Of a DNA stretch of 64,000 nucleotides, positions 25,693 to 33,414 are shown in pieces. The stretch is from NCBI RefSeq assembly GCF_005434965.1, contig NZ_SKCI01000002.1:926001-990000 (forward strand), read 5' to 3'. The stretch's first letter is position 1, and every line of letters begins with the position of its first letter. A model generated the notes under the pieces. The model searched no databases and was not told where the DNA came from. It worked only from the letters and a program-made list of their open reading frames with translations. Made by a program: the position numbers and the translations under genes. The DNA comes from Marimonas lutisalis. Lineage in GTDB: Bacteria > Pseudomonadota > Alphaproteobacteria > Rhodobacterales > Rhodobacteraceae.

Positions 25693-25700
25693 GAGGGGAG

Positions 25701-25720
25701 GCGCGCCCGCGCGGGCGCGC
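25701..25720 (+). other. Perfect 20-base palindrome between cbbQ and cbbO
   Basis: GCGCGCCCGC followed by GCGGGCGCGC is perfectly self-complementary without a spacer. It lies 8 bases after the cbbQ stop. It could fold into a hairpin in mRNA. Confidence 0.55.
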
Positions 25721-25726
25721 AGGGCG

Positions 25727-25743
25727 GCGCCGCGCGGCGGCGC
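25727..25743 (+). other. Second hairpin between cbbQ and cbbO
   Basis: GCGCCGC (25727-25733) and GCGGCGC (25737-25743) pair over GCG and are followed by TTT, seven bases before the cbbO Shine-Dalgarno GGAGGG. Confidence 0.5.
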
Positions 25744-25759
25744 TTTCGGAGGGAACCGG

Positions 25760-28099
25760 ATGAGCGTGAACCTCGAAGATTATCGCGACTGTTTCGCCAG
25801 GGCGCCGGAAGAGATTTTCGACACGCTGGAGGCGACCTTTCACGAGGCCGCGCGGGTGATGAGCCCGGCGGGGTTGAGCGATTACATGGAAGGCGCCAAG
25901 GGGTTGTGCAACCTGGGCCGCGGTTACGACGTGGTGCTGGCCTTCCTGGAAAACATGCCGCTGGTGGTGAAAGAGGTCGGCGAGGACGTGATCCGCGACT
26001 GCATCAGTGCCGCGATGAAGCTTTCCTCGATGACGAGCGGCGAGGTGATCGCCCTGATGTTCGCGAGCCTGCCGACGGCGGCGCGGCGCCTGGGCGACCC
26101 GGAGCTGGTGCGCGGGTACCTCACGCTCGTGCACCAGCTGTCGGCCAAGGCGGCGCGGGGGCTGCGGCCGATGCTGGCCAATATCGACGAGCTTTTGAGC
26201 AAGCTGACGCTTTCAGGGCTGCGGCGCTGGGCGAATTTCGGGGCCGAGGCCTATCGGCGCGACCTGAAGAACCTGGCGGCCTATTTCGCGCTGGAGAGCG
26301 CGGATTCGAAGAAGATGCTTCAGAAAGAGCGCAAGGGGACGCTCTTTATCGATACGCAGCGGAAGCTGAACTTCTATCTGCGGGCGCTGTGGGGGCGGGA
26401 TTTCTTCCTGCGGCCGACAGCGGCGGATTACGAGGGGTTCCGGCCCTACCTGGAGCATCACGTGATGCACCTGCCCGACGCGGTGGATGACCTGGAGGGG
26501 ATCACGGGGCTGGAGCTTTACCGGGCTATGGTGGCGCACCAGGCGGCGCACCTGATGTACACCAAGGACGCGATTTCCGCTGAGCAGCTGAGCCCGGCGC
26601 AGATGTTTTTCATCGCGCTGGTGGAAGATGCGCGGGTGGAATGGAAGGCGGTGCAGGATTTCCCCGGGCTGGGCAAGCTGTGGAGAAGGTGCCTGGGTCT
26701 GCGCCAGGAGGGCGATCTCGAGCATGAAACGGTGGAGTGGCTGGAGAAGTTCGCGGTGCTGCTGAACGATCCGGTCGCGGAGACGGGGCACGCGGAGCTG
26801 GATGCGCTGGGCGCGAAGTTCCACGCGGAAATTGCCGTGCGCGCCGATGATCCGATGTTCAGCTGGCATGTCGGCATGGAGCTGTTCCATGTCTTTGCCA
26901 GCACGCGCGATGTGCCGAGCCTGCGGATCCTCAACTCGATCCGGCTGCCCTATCGCTGTGACAACCGCTTTGTCTGGGAATTCGAGGAATTCGACTGGGA
27001 CAAGGGGGTGGAATACGTCCCGGCCAGCCAGCGGCAGGTGCGCAAATACGTCTCGGTCATGGAAATGGCGCATGAGGTGGATGCCGAGCTGGCCGGCGAC
27101 GACGCGCAGGAAATCTGGGTCTGCAAGGACGAGTTCCGCCCCTACGAGGACGCAGGCGAGGCGACGACGAGTTTCAACGAGATGTGGGGGAAGGAGCCGA
27201 TCTCGGCCCCGTATCACTACCAGGAATGGGACTACCAGGTGCAGCTTTACCGGCCCGACTGGGCCACGGTTTACGAACGGCGGCCGAAGAAGGGCGATGC
27301 GGAGGACGTGGAGCGCATCCTGCTGGATCACAAGCCGGTGGCGCACCGGATCCGGCAGATCGTCGACATGCTGACGCCCGCGGGCGTGGAGCGGCAACGC
27401 GGGCTGGAGGATGGAGACGAGATCGACATCAACGCCGCCGTGGATGCGATGATTGCCATGCGGATGGGCGAACAGCCCAGCCCGCGCATCACCATGCGCA
27501 ACGTGATCAAGACCCGTGACCTGGCGGTGACGGTCCTGATGGACCTGAGCGAGAGTACAAAAGATTGCATGGATGGCAGCGACAAGACGGTGCTGGAACT
27601 GACCCGCGAGGCGGCGGCGCTGGTGGCGACCGCGATCAACGGCATCGGCGACCCGTTCGCGCTGCATGGCTTTGCCAGCGACGGGCGGCATGACGTGCAT
27701 TACTGGAAGTTCAAGGATTTCGGCGAGCGCTTCGATGCCGAGGCCAAGGCAAGGTTGCAGGGGATGCAGGGTGGGCTGTCGACCCGGATGGGGGCGGCGA
27801 TGCGCCATGCCGGTGCGCAGCTGCTGAAACAGCCCGAGAGGCGGAAGCTCTTGATCCTGGTGACGGACGGCGAGCCGGCGGATATCGACGAGCGCGACCC
27901 CCAGCATCTGCGGCACGACACGAAGAAGGCGGTGGAAGAGCTCTATTCAAAAGGTGTGATTAGCTATTGCCTTACCCTTGATCCCCATGCTGATACTTAC
28001 GTGAAACGCATATTCGGGGCGAACAACTACACGATCGTGGATCATGTGGAGCGGTTGCCGGAGAAACTTCCGCAACTGTTTGCAAGCCTCACCAGCTGA
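25760..28099 (+). CDS. cbbO: CbbO, VWA-domain RuBisCO activase adaptor
   Basis: The 779-residue protein is the adaptor of the CbbQO activase. A largely helical N-terminal region (about 1-560) carries the family block NLEDYRDCFARAPEEIFDTL. The C-terminal von Willebrand A domain spans about 585-779, with MIDAS motif MDLSEST near 594 and a later VTDGEPADI (about 700). The VWA domain docks to RuBisCO while CbbQ supplies ATP hydrolysis; this is known for the family. ATG 25760 follows GGAGGG; the long upstream in-frame extension overlapping the cbbQ end is not family-like. Length agrees with other CbbO proteins. Confidence 0.93.
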   Translation: MSVNLEDYRDCFARAPEEIFDTLEATFHEAARVMSPAGLSDYMEGAKGLCNLGRGYDVVLAFLENMPLVVKEVGEDVIRDCISAAMKLSSMTSGEVIALMFASLPTAARRLGDPELVRGYLTLVHQLSAKAARGLRPMLANIDELLSKLTLSGLRRWANFGAEAYRRDLKNLAAYFALESADSKKMLQKERKGTLFIDTQRKLNFYLRALWGRDFFLRPTAADYEGFRPYLEHHVMHLPDAVDDLEGITGLELYRAMVAHQAAHLMYTKDAISAEQLSPAQMFFIALVEDARVEWKAVQDFPGLGKLWRRCLGLRQEGDLEHETVEWLEKFAVLLNDPVAETGHAELDALGAKFHAEIAVRADDPMFSWHVGMELFHVFASTRDVPSLRILNSIRLPYRCDNRFVWEFEEFDWDKGVEYVPASQRQVRKYVSVMEMAHEVDAELAGDDAQEIWVCKDEFRPYEDAGEATTSFNEMWGKEPISAPYHYQEWDYQVQLYRPDWATVYERRPKKGDAEDVERILLDHKPVAHRIRQIVDMLTPAGVERQRGLEDGDEIDINAAVDAMIAMRMGEQPSPRITMRNVIKTRDLAVTVLMDLSESTKDCMDGSDKTVLELTREAAALVATAINGIGDPFALHGFASDGRHDVHYWKFKDFGERFDAEAKARLQGMQGGLSTRMGAAMRHAGAQLLKQPERRKLLILVTDGEPADIDERDPQHLRHDTKKAVEELYSKGVISYCLTLDPHADTYVKRIFGANNYTIVDHVERLPEKLPQLFASLTS

Positions 28100-28109
28100 G
28101 GAGGCGCGC

Positions 28110-28421
28110 GTGCCAGAGCCCAAGACATATGTGGGCATCCATAATGACCTGAATGGCGGGATGACGGATACCGGCAAGATTATCCGCGATGCCTGGGTGT
28201 TCGGGATCATTCCGCCGACCGAGACCTGCGAGGGCTGGACCGCCGCCGGAATCGAGGATCTGTGGCGCAAGGTGAATGCCGAATGGGAGAAATACGGCTT
28301 TCTGGTCGGCAATCTGCCCGAGGAGATGCGCGCGCGGTTCATGGACATCCATGATGCGGCGGTTGAGCGGGCGAAGGCCGCCGGCTGGGATGGCGAGCGC
28401 GAACTGGCGGGCGACGAGTGA
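28110..28421 (+). CDS. Small conserved-looking protein downstream of cbbO
   Basis: Start GTG 28110 has GAGGAGG (28099-28105 region) at good spacing, giving 103 residues. The N-terminal part (TYVGIHNDLNGGMTDTGKII, then RDAWVFGIIP) looks strongly constrained, with many Gly/Asp, followed by helices rich in Glu, Trp and Arg. No signal peptide, membrane segment or known motif is visible. It begins 10 bases after cbbO and overlaps the next gene by one base, so it is the fifth gene of the cbb operon by arrangement. I do not recognise a function. Confidence 0.78.
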   Translation: MPEPKTYVGIHNDLNGGMTDTGKIIRDAWVFGIIPPTETCEGWTAAGIEDLWRKVNAEWEKYGFLVGNLPEEMRARFMDIHDAAVERAKAAGWDGERELAGDE

Positions 28422-28825
28422 TGTACTGGCGGCACGAGCAGATCGTGCGGCTGTCGGCCTGGCCCACCAAGGTGGAAGCGCGGCTTTACAACCTGGCGAA
28501 ACGGGCGCTGGCACGGTTTGGCGACATCCGGATGGAGATGCGCGGGCTGAAGACGCTGGACCTGATCGTGCAGGAGGATGCCTGGATCATCGTCGACCGG
28601 GCGCTGAACGACATTCCGATCGCGGCCTGGACGGATTTCGAGGACGAGGAAACCCGGGGGTTGCACGAGCCGGTGATCTGCGAACTGCGCTATTATCACG
28701 GGCATGCCGGGCTGGTGATCAAGAAGGTGCTGCGGCGTATGGAGGAAGGCCTGGGCGAGATGCTGGACGATGGCGAGGAGCCCGGCCAGGTAATCGCCTT
28801 TCCGGGTCCGCGCGACGACGGTTAG
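28421..28825 (+). CDS. Hypothetical cytoplasmic protein, last gene of the cbb operon
   Basis: The 134-residue product begins MYWRHEQIVRLSAWPTKVEA. It alternates short beta-like segments and helices, has no signal peptide or membrane segment, and ends in an acidic loop then GQVIAFPGPRDDG. Its ATG shares a base with the preceding stop (TGATG), so it is translationally coupled. Its stop overlaps the stop of the convergent MarR gene by four bases. The family is unknown to me; position suggests a role with CbbQO, but nothing in the protein shows that. Confidence 0.75.
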   Translation: MYWRHEQIVRLSAWPTKVEARLYNLAKRALARFGDIRMEMRGLKTLDLIVQEDAWIIVDRALNDIPIAAWTDFEDEETRGLHEPVICELRYYHGHAGLVIKKVLRRMEEGLGEMLDDGEEPGQVIAFPGPRDDG

Positions 28826-29316
28826 GCGGTTTCGCTGCGTGGGCGCAGGGGCGCGCGCGACCGGGTATTACCCGCATCGGTGGTTTTCTTCAGCAGCGCC
28901 AGAAGCGAGGCCTTCTCGGCGTCGTCGAGGCCGGCGAGGATATCGTGCTGAAGCGCACGCACGACCGGCGCGACCTTTTCGAAAAGCGCGGTGCCGTCGT
29001 CGGTGATCGTCAGGGTGCGCGCGCGGCGGTCGCGGGGCGAGATATCGCGGGTGATCAGCCCCTTGCCCGCCAGCCGGTCGACGACACCGCCGATGGTGGC
29101 CTTGTCATAGGCGATGGTGCCTGCGAGCGTGGCCTGGTCGATACCGGGATTTTCGCGAATCGTCGTCAGCGCCGCGTATTGAACCGGGGTCAGCTCGACC
29201 CCGATATCGGACATGCGTTCGGAAAACACCGCCGTGGAAATCTGGTTGAGCCGGCGGATCAAGTGCCCGGCCATATTGTATATTTCGCTCACCTGAGCCT
29301 CCGCTGCCGCTTGCAT
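28822..29316 (-). CDS. MarR family regulator of the gentisate operon
   Basis: The 164-residue protein has the MarR winged helix (LTPVQYAALTTIRENPGIDQ, YDKATIGGVVDRLAGKGLIT, then the wing DISPRDRRARTLTITDDG). ATG 29316 is preferred to upstream in-frame ATGs because those additional residues include the operator region and the MarR fold begins after it; AGGG lies upstream. It diverges from gentisate dioxygenase across 92 bases that contain a perfect palindrome. MarR proteins of this arrangement commonly repress and are relieved by an aromatic pathway ligand. The ligand, perhaps gentisate or 3-hydroxybenzoate, is inferred. Confidence 0.88.
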   Translation of the reverse strand: MQAAAEAQVSEIYNMAGHLIRRLNQISTAVFSERMSDIGVELTPVQYAALTTIRENPGIDQATLAGTIAYDKATIGGVVDRLAGKGLITRDISPRDRRARTLTITDDGTALFEKVAPVVRALQHDILAGLDDAEKASLLALLKKTTDAGNTRSRAPLRPRSETA

Positions 29317-29365
29317 CGACCCTAGCGATTGATAAGCATACATGCAAATTTGACGGGTGCCGTTA

Positions 29366-29383
29366 TAGTATGTATACATACTA
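29366..29383. promoter_or_regulatory. Perfect palindrome, likely MarR operator
   Basis: TAGTATGTATACATACTA is an 18-base perfect palindrome in the gap between the divergent MarR and gentisate dioxygenase genes. Its right edge is about ten bases before the AGGAGGAGGG ribosome site, so it overlaps or follows the promoter. A related half-site group, GCATACATGC, lies about 25 bases to the left. Confidence 0.75.
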
Positions 29384-29408
29384 ATAATTCAGGAGGAGGG
29401 AGACCGCG

Positions 29409-30446
29409 ATGTCGCAACAGTTGGGAACGCTCGACGAGCTGCCCGAGGATTATCGGGAGGATATGACCAAGGCGGGTGTCGCGCCGCTGTGGCCGATGAT
29501 GCGCAACGTGCTGCCGCATGGTGCACCGCAGCCGCAGACGGCGGCGGGCTACTGGAACTATGACAAGATCCGGCCGCTGCTGTTGCGCGCGGGCGAGCTG
29601 ACGCCGGTGGAGAAAGCCGAACGCCGGGTTCTGGTACTGAGCGATCCGGGCCGCGGCGTGGGCGCGATGCAGGCGACGGCTTCGATCTACCTGGGCCTGC
29701 AACTGCTGCTGCCGGGCGAAACCGCGCCGGCGCATGTGCATACACCAAGTGCGGTACGCATCGTCGTAGAAGGCAAGGGCGGCTACACGGTTGTCGATGG
29801 CGAGAAGCTGCCCATGGAAGAGGGGGACCTGGTGCTGACGCCGGGCGGCGAGTGGCACGACCACGGGCACGAGGGCGAAGAACCGGTGGTGTGGCTGGAT
29901 GCGCTCGACCTGCCGCTTTTCTATTACCTCGAAGGGTCCTATGCGACGGAAGGCCCGCTGCAGGCGCAGCGCAACCGCCCGGATGCGAGCCAGGTGGAGT
30001 ACCTGGCGGCGGGGCTGGCGCCGACACGGCGGCCGGGTGCGGGCCTGCGCCGTTATCCGATGATGCGCTACCCCTGGGCGCGCACCGAGGCCGCGCTGCG
30101 CGAGGTGCTGGCCTATGGCGGCGATGACATCGCCGAGCTGGATTATGTGAACCCGGAAACCGGGGCCGACGTGCTGCCGACCATGGGCTTTACCGCCATG
30201 ATGCTGCCGGCGGGCACCACGCACGCGCCCAACCTGCGTTCGTCCTCGGCCGCGTTCCACGTGATCAAGGGCCGCGGCAAGACGCGGATCAACGGCGAAG
30301 TTTTCGAATGGGGGCCGAAAGACACGTTCAGCGCGCCCGTCTTTGCCGAAATCACCCATGAGGCCAGCGAGGAGGCGTTCCTGGTGCGCGTCCATGACCG
30401 GCCGCTTCAGGACAAACTTGGATATTACGAGGAACGCGAAAGATGA
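29409..30446 (+). CDS. gtdA: Gentisate 1,2-dioxygenase
   Basis: The 345-residue bicupin opens the ring of gentisate (2,5-dihydroxybenzoate) with O2 and Fe(II) to give maleylpyruvate. The first cupin holds the iron ligands in PAHVHTPSAVRIVVEGKG (His109, His111) and GGEWHDHGHEG (His150 region). A second, degenerate cupin covers about 225-335. Family blocks GYWNYDKIRPLLLRAGELTP and VHDRPLQDKLGYYEE match gentisate rather than 1-hydroxy-2-naphthoate dioxygenases. ATG 29409 follows AGGAGGAGGG. Its end overlaps the next gene by four bases (ATGA). Control by the divergent MarR gene is likely. Confidence 0.92.
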   Translation: MSQQLGTLDELPEDYREDMTKAGVAPLWPMMRNVLPHGAPQPQTAAGYWNYDKIRPLLLRAGELTPVEKAERRVLVLSDPGRGVGAMQATASIYLGLQLLLPGETAPAHVHTPSAVRIVVEGKGGYTVVDGEKLPMEEGDLVLTPGGEWHDHGHEGEEPVVWLDALDLPLFYYLEGSYATEGPLQAQRNRPDASQVEYLAAGLAPTRRPGAGLRRYPMMRYPWARTEAALREVLAYGGDDIAELDYVNPETGADVLPTMGFTAMMLPAGTTHAPNLRSSSAAFHVIKGRGKTRINGEVFEWGPKDTFSAPVFAEITHEASEEAFLVRVHDRPLQDKLGYYEERER

Positions 30447-31141
30447 CCGACTACCTGTTCGATGCCCCCAAGGTGTTTTCCGTGCCCGTGAAGGGCGAAA
30501 GCGCGGAATACCCGGTGCGGCGCATTTTCTGCGTGGGCCGCAACTATGCCGCCCATGCCGCCGAGATGGGCGCCGAGGTGGACCGCGAAGCGCCGTGGTA
30601 TTTCACCAAGTCCGCCGCGCATGGCGCGCATTCGGGTGACACCCGGCCTTATCCGCCGGGCACCGAGAATTTCCACTACGAGATGGAACTGGCCATCGCC
30701 ATCGGCAAGCCGGTGTTCCGCGCCAGCAAGGCCGAGGCGGCCGATGCGATCTATGCCTATGGCTGCGCCCTCGACATGACGCGGCGCGACCGCCAGCAGG
30801 ACGGCAAGGACAAGCGCCGGCCCTGGGACATGGGCAAGGATGTCGAGGGCTCGGCCGTAATGGCGCCGATGACGCGGGCGGTGGATTTCGGTACGGTTGC
30901 CGATCAGCGCATCCACCTGGAGGTCAACGGAGAGGTCAAGCAGGATGCGACCCTGGCCGAGCTGGTGTGGAGCTGCGAGGAGGTGATCGAGCACCTGTCG
31001 CGCTATTACCACCTGGCGCCGGGCGACATCATCATGACCGGCACGCCGGCGGGTGTGGGCCCGGTGGTGGCGGGTGACAGGATCACCGGGGGGATCGACG
31101 GGCTGGACCCGATCGAGCTGACGCTGACCGAGGCCGAATAA
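30443..31141 (+). CDS. Fumarylacetoacetate hydrolase family, probable fumarylpyruvate hydrolase
   Basis: The 232-residue enzyme contains the FAH core: FCVGRNYAAHAAEMG near residue 32, metal-ligand block ENFHYEMELAIAIGKPV near 75, YGCALDMTRRDRQ near 108 and the closing GDIIMTGTPAGVGPV near 195. With gentisate dioxygenase just upstream, the likely reaction is fumarylpyruvate to fumarate and pyruvate. Hydrolases of this family can also act on maleylpyruvate directly, which matters because no glutathione- or mycothiol-dependent isomerase gene is in the window. It is translationally coupled to the dioxygenase. Confidence 0.88.
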   Translation: MTDYLFDAPKVFSVPVKGESAEYPVRRIFCVGRNYAAHAAEMGAEVDREAPWYFTKSAAHGAHSGDTRPYPPGTENFHYEMELAIAIGKPVFRASKAEAADAIYAYGCALDMTRRDRQQDGKDKRRPWDMGKDVEGSAVMAPMTRAVDFGTVADQRIHLEVNGEVKQDATLAELVWSCEEVIEHLSRYYHLAPGDIIMTGTPAGVGPVVAGDRITGGIDGLDPIELTLTEAE

Positions 31142-31226
31142 CAGGCGCCGAGTAACGGTTTGAAACCAATCGGGAATATCGAGGCGGGGCGTGGCATGGG
31201 TCGGCCCCGGACGGAGGAGACGTACC

Positions 31227-32447
31227 ATGAGTGAAGACAGGATCGTGATTGCCGGCGGCGGCATCGGGGGGATGGCCACGGCGATCGGGCTGGCACAGAA
31301 GGGCATCCGCAGTATCGTTCTGGAAAAGGCGCCGGAACTGGGCGAGATCGGCGCGGGTATCCAGCTGGGCCCCAATGCCTTCCACGCCTTCGACTACCTG
31401 GGTGTGGGCGATGCGGCGCGTGACATGGCGGTCTATATCGACAACCTGCGCCTGATGGATGCGATCAGCGGTGACGAGATCACCCGCATTCCGCTGGACG
31501 AGGGGTTCCGCAAACGGTTCGGCAACCCCTACGCGGTGGTGCATCGGGGCGATCTGTACGGCGTGTTCCTGCGAGCCAACCAGGCGCATGAGCTGGTCGA
31601 GCTGCGCACCGGCGCCGAAGTGATGGATTACGAGCAGGACGGCACATCGGTGACCGCGATCCTGAAGGACGGGGAGCGGATCACCGGCCGGGCGTTGATC
31701 GGGGCCGATGGGCTGTGGTCGAATATCCGCAAGCGGGTTGTGGGCGATGGCAAGCCGCGGGTCAGCGGGCACACCACCTATCGCAGCGTCATTCCGACCG
31801 AGCAGATGCCCGAGGACCTGCGCTGGAACGCGGCGACGCTGTGGGCGGGGCCGAAATGCCATATCGTGCACTACCCGCTGAGCGGCTGGAAGGTGTTCAA
31901 CCTGGTCGTGACCTATCACAACGATGCACCCGAGCCGGTGGCCGGACTGCCGGTAACGAACGAGGAGGTGGCGCGCGGGTTCGAACACGTCAACCCGGTG
32001 GCACGCCAGATCATCGAGAAAGGCACGAACTGGAAACTTTGGGTGTTGTGCGACCGCGATCCGGTGCTGAACTGGGTGGATGGGCGCGTGGCCCTTCTGG
32101 GCGATGCGGCGCATCCGCAGTTGCAGTATTTCGCCCAGGGCGCCTGCATGGCGATGGAGGATGCCGTGGCGCTGGCCGCGACGCTGGAGGGGCGTCTGGA
32201 CGATATGGAGGCGGCGCTGGACGACTACCAGAAGCTGCGCCGGCTGCGCACCGCGCGCATCCAGTTGCAGAGCCGCGAGATCGGCAACCATGTCTATCAT
32301 CCGGGCGAGGCCCACGCGGCGCTGCGCAACGCGGTGATGCGCGCCAAGACGCCGGATGACTGGTATGACGAGGTCGAGTGGCTTTATGGCTCGACCGGGC
32401 TGGAAGGGGCGGTTTCGTCGGAAACTCTGCGAGACGCGCGGGCCTGA
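31227..32447 (+). CDS. FAD-dependent monooxygenase, probable 3-hydroxybenzoate 6-hydroxylase
   Basis: The 406-residue group A flavoprotein has the FAD dinucleotide motif IVIAGGGIGGMATAIGLA (residues 6-23), the DG motif LIGADGLWSNIRK near 165 and the GD motif VALLGDAAHPQLQYFAQGAC near 288. Proteins of this type next to gentisate dioxygenase para-hydroxylate 3-hydroxybenzoate to gentisate with NADH; salicylate 5-hydroxylation is done by another enzyme class, which supports the first choice. ATG 31227 follows GGAGGAG. It closes the gentisate operon, since a strong hairpin follows at 32470. Confidence 0.8.
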   Translation: MSEDRIVIAGGGIGGMATAIGLAQKGIRSIVLEKAPELGEIGAGIQLGPNAFHAFDYLGVGDAARDMAVYIDNLRLMDAISGDEITRIPLDEGFRKRFGNPYAVVHRGDLYGVFLRANQAHELVELRTGAEVMDYEQDGTSVTAILKDGERITGRALIGADGLWSNIRKRVVGDGKPRVSGHTTYRSVIPTEQMPEDLRWNAATLWAGPKCHIVHYPLSGWKVFNLVVTYHNDAPEPVAGLPVTNEEVARGFEHVNPVARQIIEKGTNWKLWVLCDRDPVLNWVDGRVALLGDAAHPQLQYFAQGACMAMEDAVALAATLEGRLDDMEAALDDYQKLRRLRTARIQLQSREIGNHVYHPGEAHAALRNAVMRAKTPDDWYDEVEWLYGSTGLEGAVSSETLRDARA

Positions 32448-32469
32448 GAGGCGGTCTCGGAGCGCAAGG

Positions 32470-32489
32470 CTGGGGGGCCAGCCCCCCAG
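32470..32489 (+). terminator. Hairpin ending the gentisate operon
   Basis: CTGGGGGGC (32470-32478) and GCCCCCCAG (32481-32489) form a perfect 9-bp stem with a two-base spacer, 22 bases after the monooxygenase stop and just before the short repeat at 32497. Confidence 0.6.
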
Positions 32490-32496
32490 ACCCCCC

Positions 32497-32520
32497 GGGA
32501 TATTTGCGGCAAGATGAAGG
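32497..32520 (+). repeat. Short repeat next to a terminator
   Basis: GGGATATTTGCGGCAAGATG then AAGG resembles AGGTATTTTCAGTCAGATGA at 24836 and the reverse copy at 21659. All three lie beside GC-rich hairpins. Confidence 0.5.
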
Positions 32521-32588
32521 GGGAGGGCGCCCGGTCAACCATGAGTTAGGAGGTGTTGAATGTGTGGTGAAGGGAATCGTTGCGCGAA

Positions 32589-32611
32589 AATAGATATGAT
32601 GTATAACTATT
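32589..32611. promoter_or_regulatory. Inverted repeat upstream of the hca-like operon, likely MarR operator
   Basis: Arms AATAGaTAT (32589-32597) and ATAaCTATT (32603-32611) pair at 8 of 9 positions around a five-base centre in an A/T-rich island. It lies 32 bases before the crotonase start. Spacing suits a dimeric MarR protein such as the one encoded two genes on. Confidence 0.65.
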
Positions 32612-32642
32612 ATTGAAATTACCTATCCCGGGAGGCGGACCC

Positions 32643-33413
32643 ATGGCCAGCGACATTCTGTTGATTGAGATCGAGGACGGTGTTGCGACGGTGACGATGA
32701 ACCGTCCGGGCAAGCGCAACGCGATGTGCGATGAGTTGCTGCACGCGATTGACGCGTTCTTTTCCAACCCGCCGGAAGAGGTGAAGGCGGTGGTGCTGAC
32801 CGGGGTGGAGGGCCATTACTGTTCGGGGCTGGACCTGAGCGAGCACCAGGCGCGGGATGCGGAAGGCACGATGCGCCATTCGCGGCATTGGCACGCGATC
32901 ATGGACAAGATCCAGTATGGCGGCTTGCCGGTGGTGAGCGCGATGTTCGGCGCGGTGATCGGCGGGGGGCTGGAGCTGGCCACGTCGACGCATGTGCGGA
33001 TTGCCGAGCCGTCGACCATTTTCCAGCTGCCCGAAGGGCGGCGGGGCATTTACGTGGGCGGCGGCGCATCGGTGCGGGTGGGCCGCATCCTGGGGGCCGA
33101 CCGGATGACCGAGATGATGCTGACCGGGCGCAAGTACAACGCCGACGAGGGCTTCATGCTGGGGCTGGCGCATTACAGCGTGGGCGAGGGCGAGGCGCTG
33201 GCGCTGGCCAAGGAACTGGCGGCCAAGATTGCGCGCAATGCGCCTTTGTCGAACTACGTGATGATCCACGCGCTGAGCCGGATCGAGGACATGGACAAGG
33301 CCGGCGGCCTCTTTACCGAGAGCCTGTGCGCGGCATTGACCCAGACGAGCCCGGATGCCCTGGAAGGGCTGGCGGCGTTCCTGGAGAAACGCGCGCCCAA
33401 ATTCGGGGTATAG
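32643..33413 (+). CDS. Crotonase family enzyme, possible hydroxycinnamoyl-CoA hydratase-lyase
   Basis: The 256-residue crotonase has the oxyanion-hole blocks GVEGHYCSGLDLSEH near residue 60 and FGAVIGGGLELATSTHVRIA near 103, then the catalytic region FQLPEGRRGIYVGGGASVRV near 128 with a retained Glu. It is followed by a MarR gene and a feruloyl-CoA synthase-like ligase, as in the hca/cou phenylpropanoid operons, where a crotonase hydrates and cleaves cinnamoyl-CoAs to an aromatic aldehyde and acetyl-CoA. Simple enoyl-CoA hydration is the alternative. ATG 32643 follows GGGAGG. Confidence 0.78.
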   Translation: MASDILLIEIEDGVATVTMNRPGKRNAMCDELLHAIDAFFSNPPEEVKAVVLTGVEGHYCSGLDLSEHQARDAEGTMRHSRHWHAIMDKIQYGGLPVVSAMFGAVIGGGLELATSTHVRIAEPSTIFQLPEGRRGIYVGGGASVRVGRILGADRMTEMMLTGRKYNADEGFMLGLAHYSVGEGEALALAKELAAKIARNAPLSNYVMIHALSRIEDMDKAGGLFTESLCAALTQTSPDALEGLAAFLEKRAPKFGV

Positions 33414-33414
33414 T

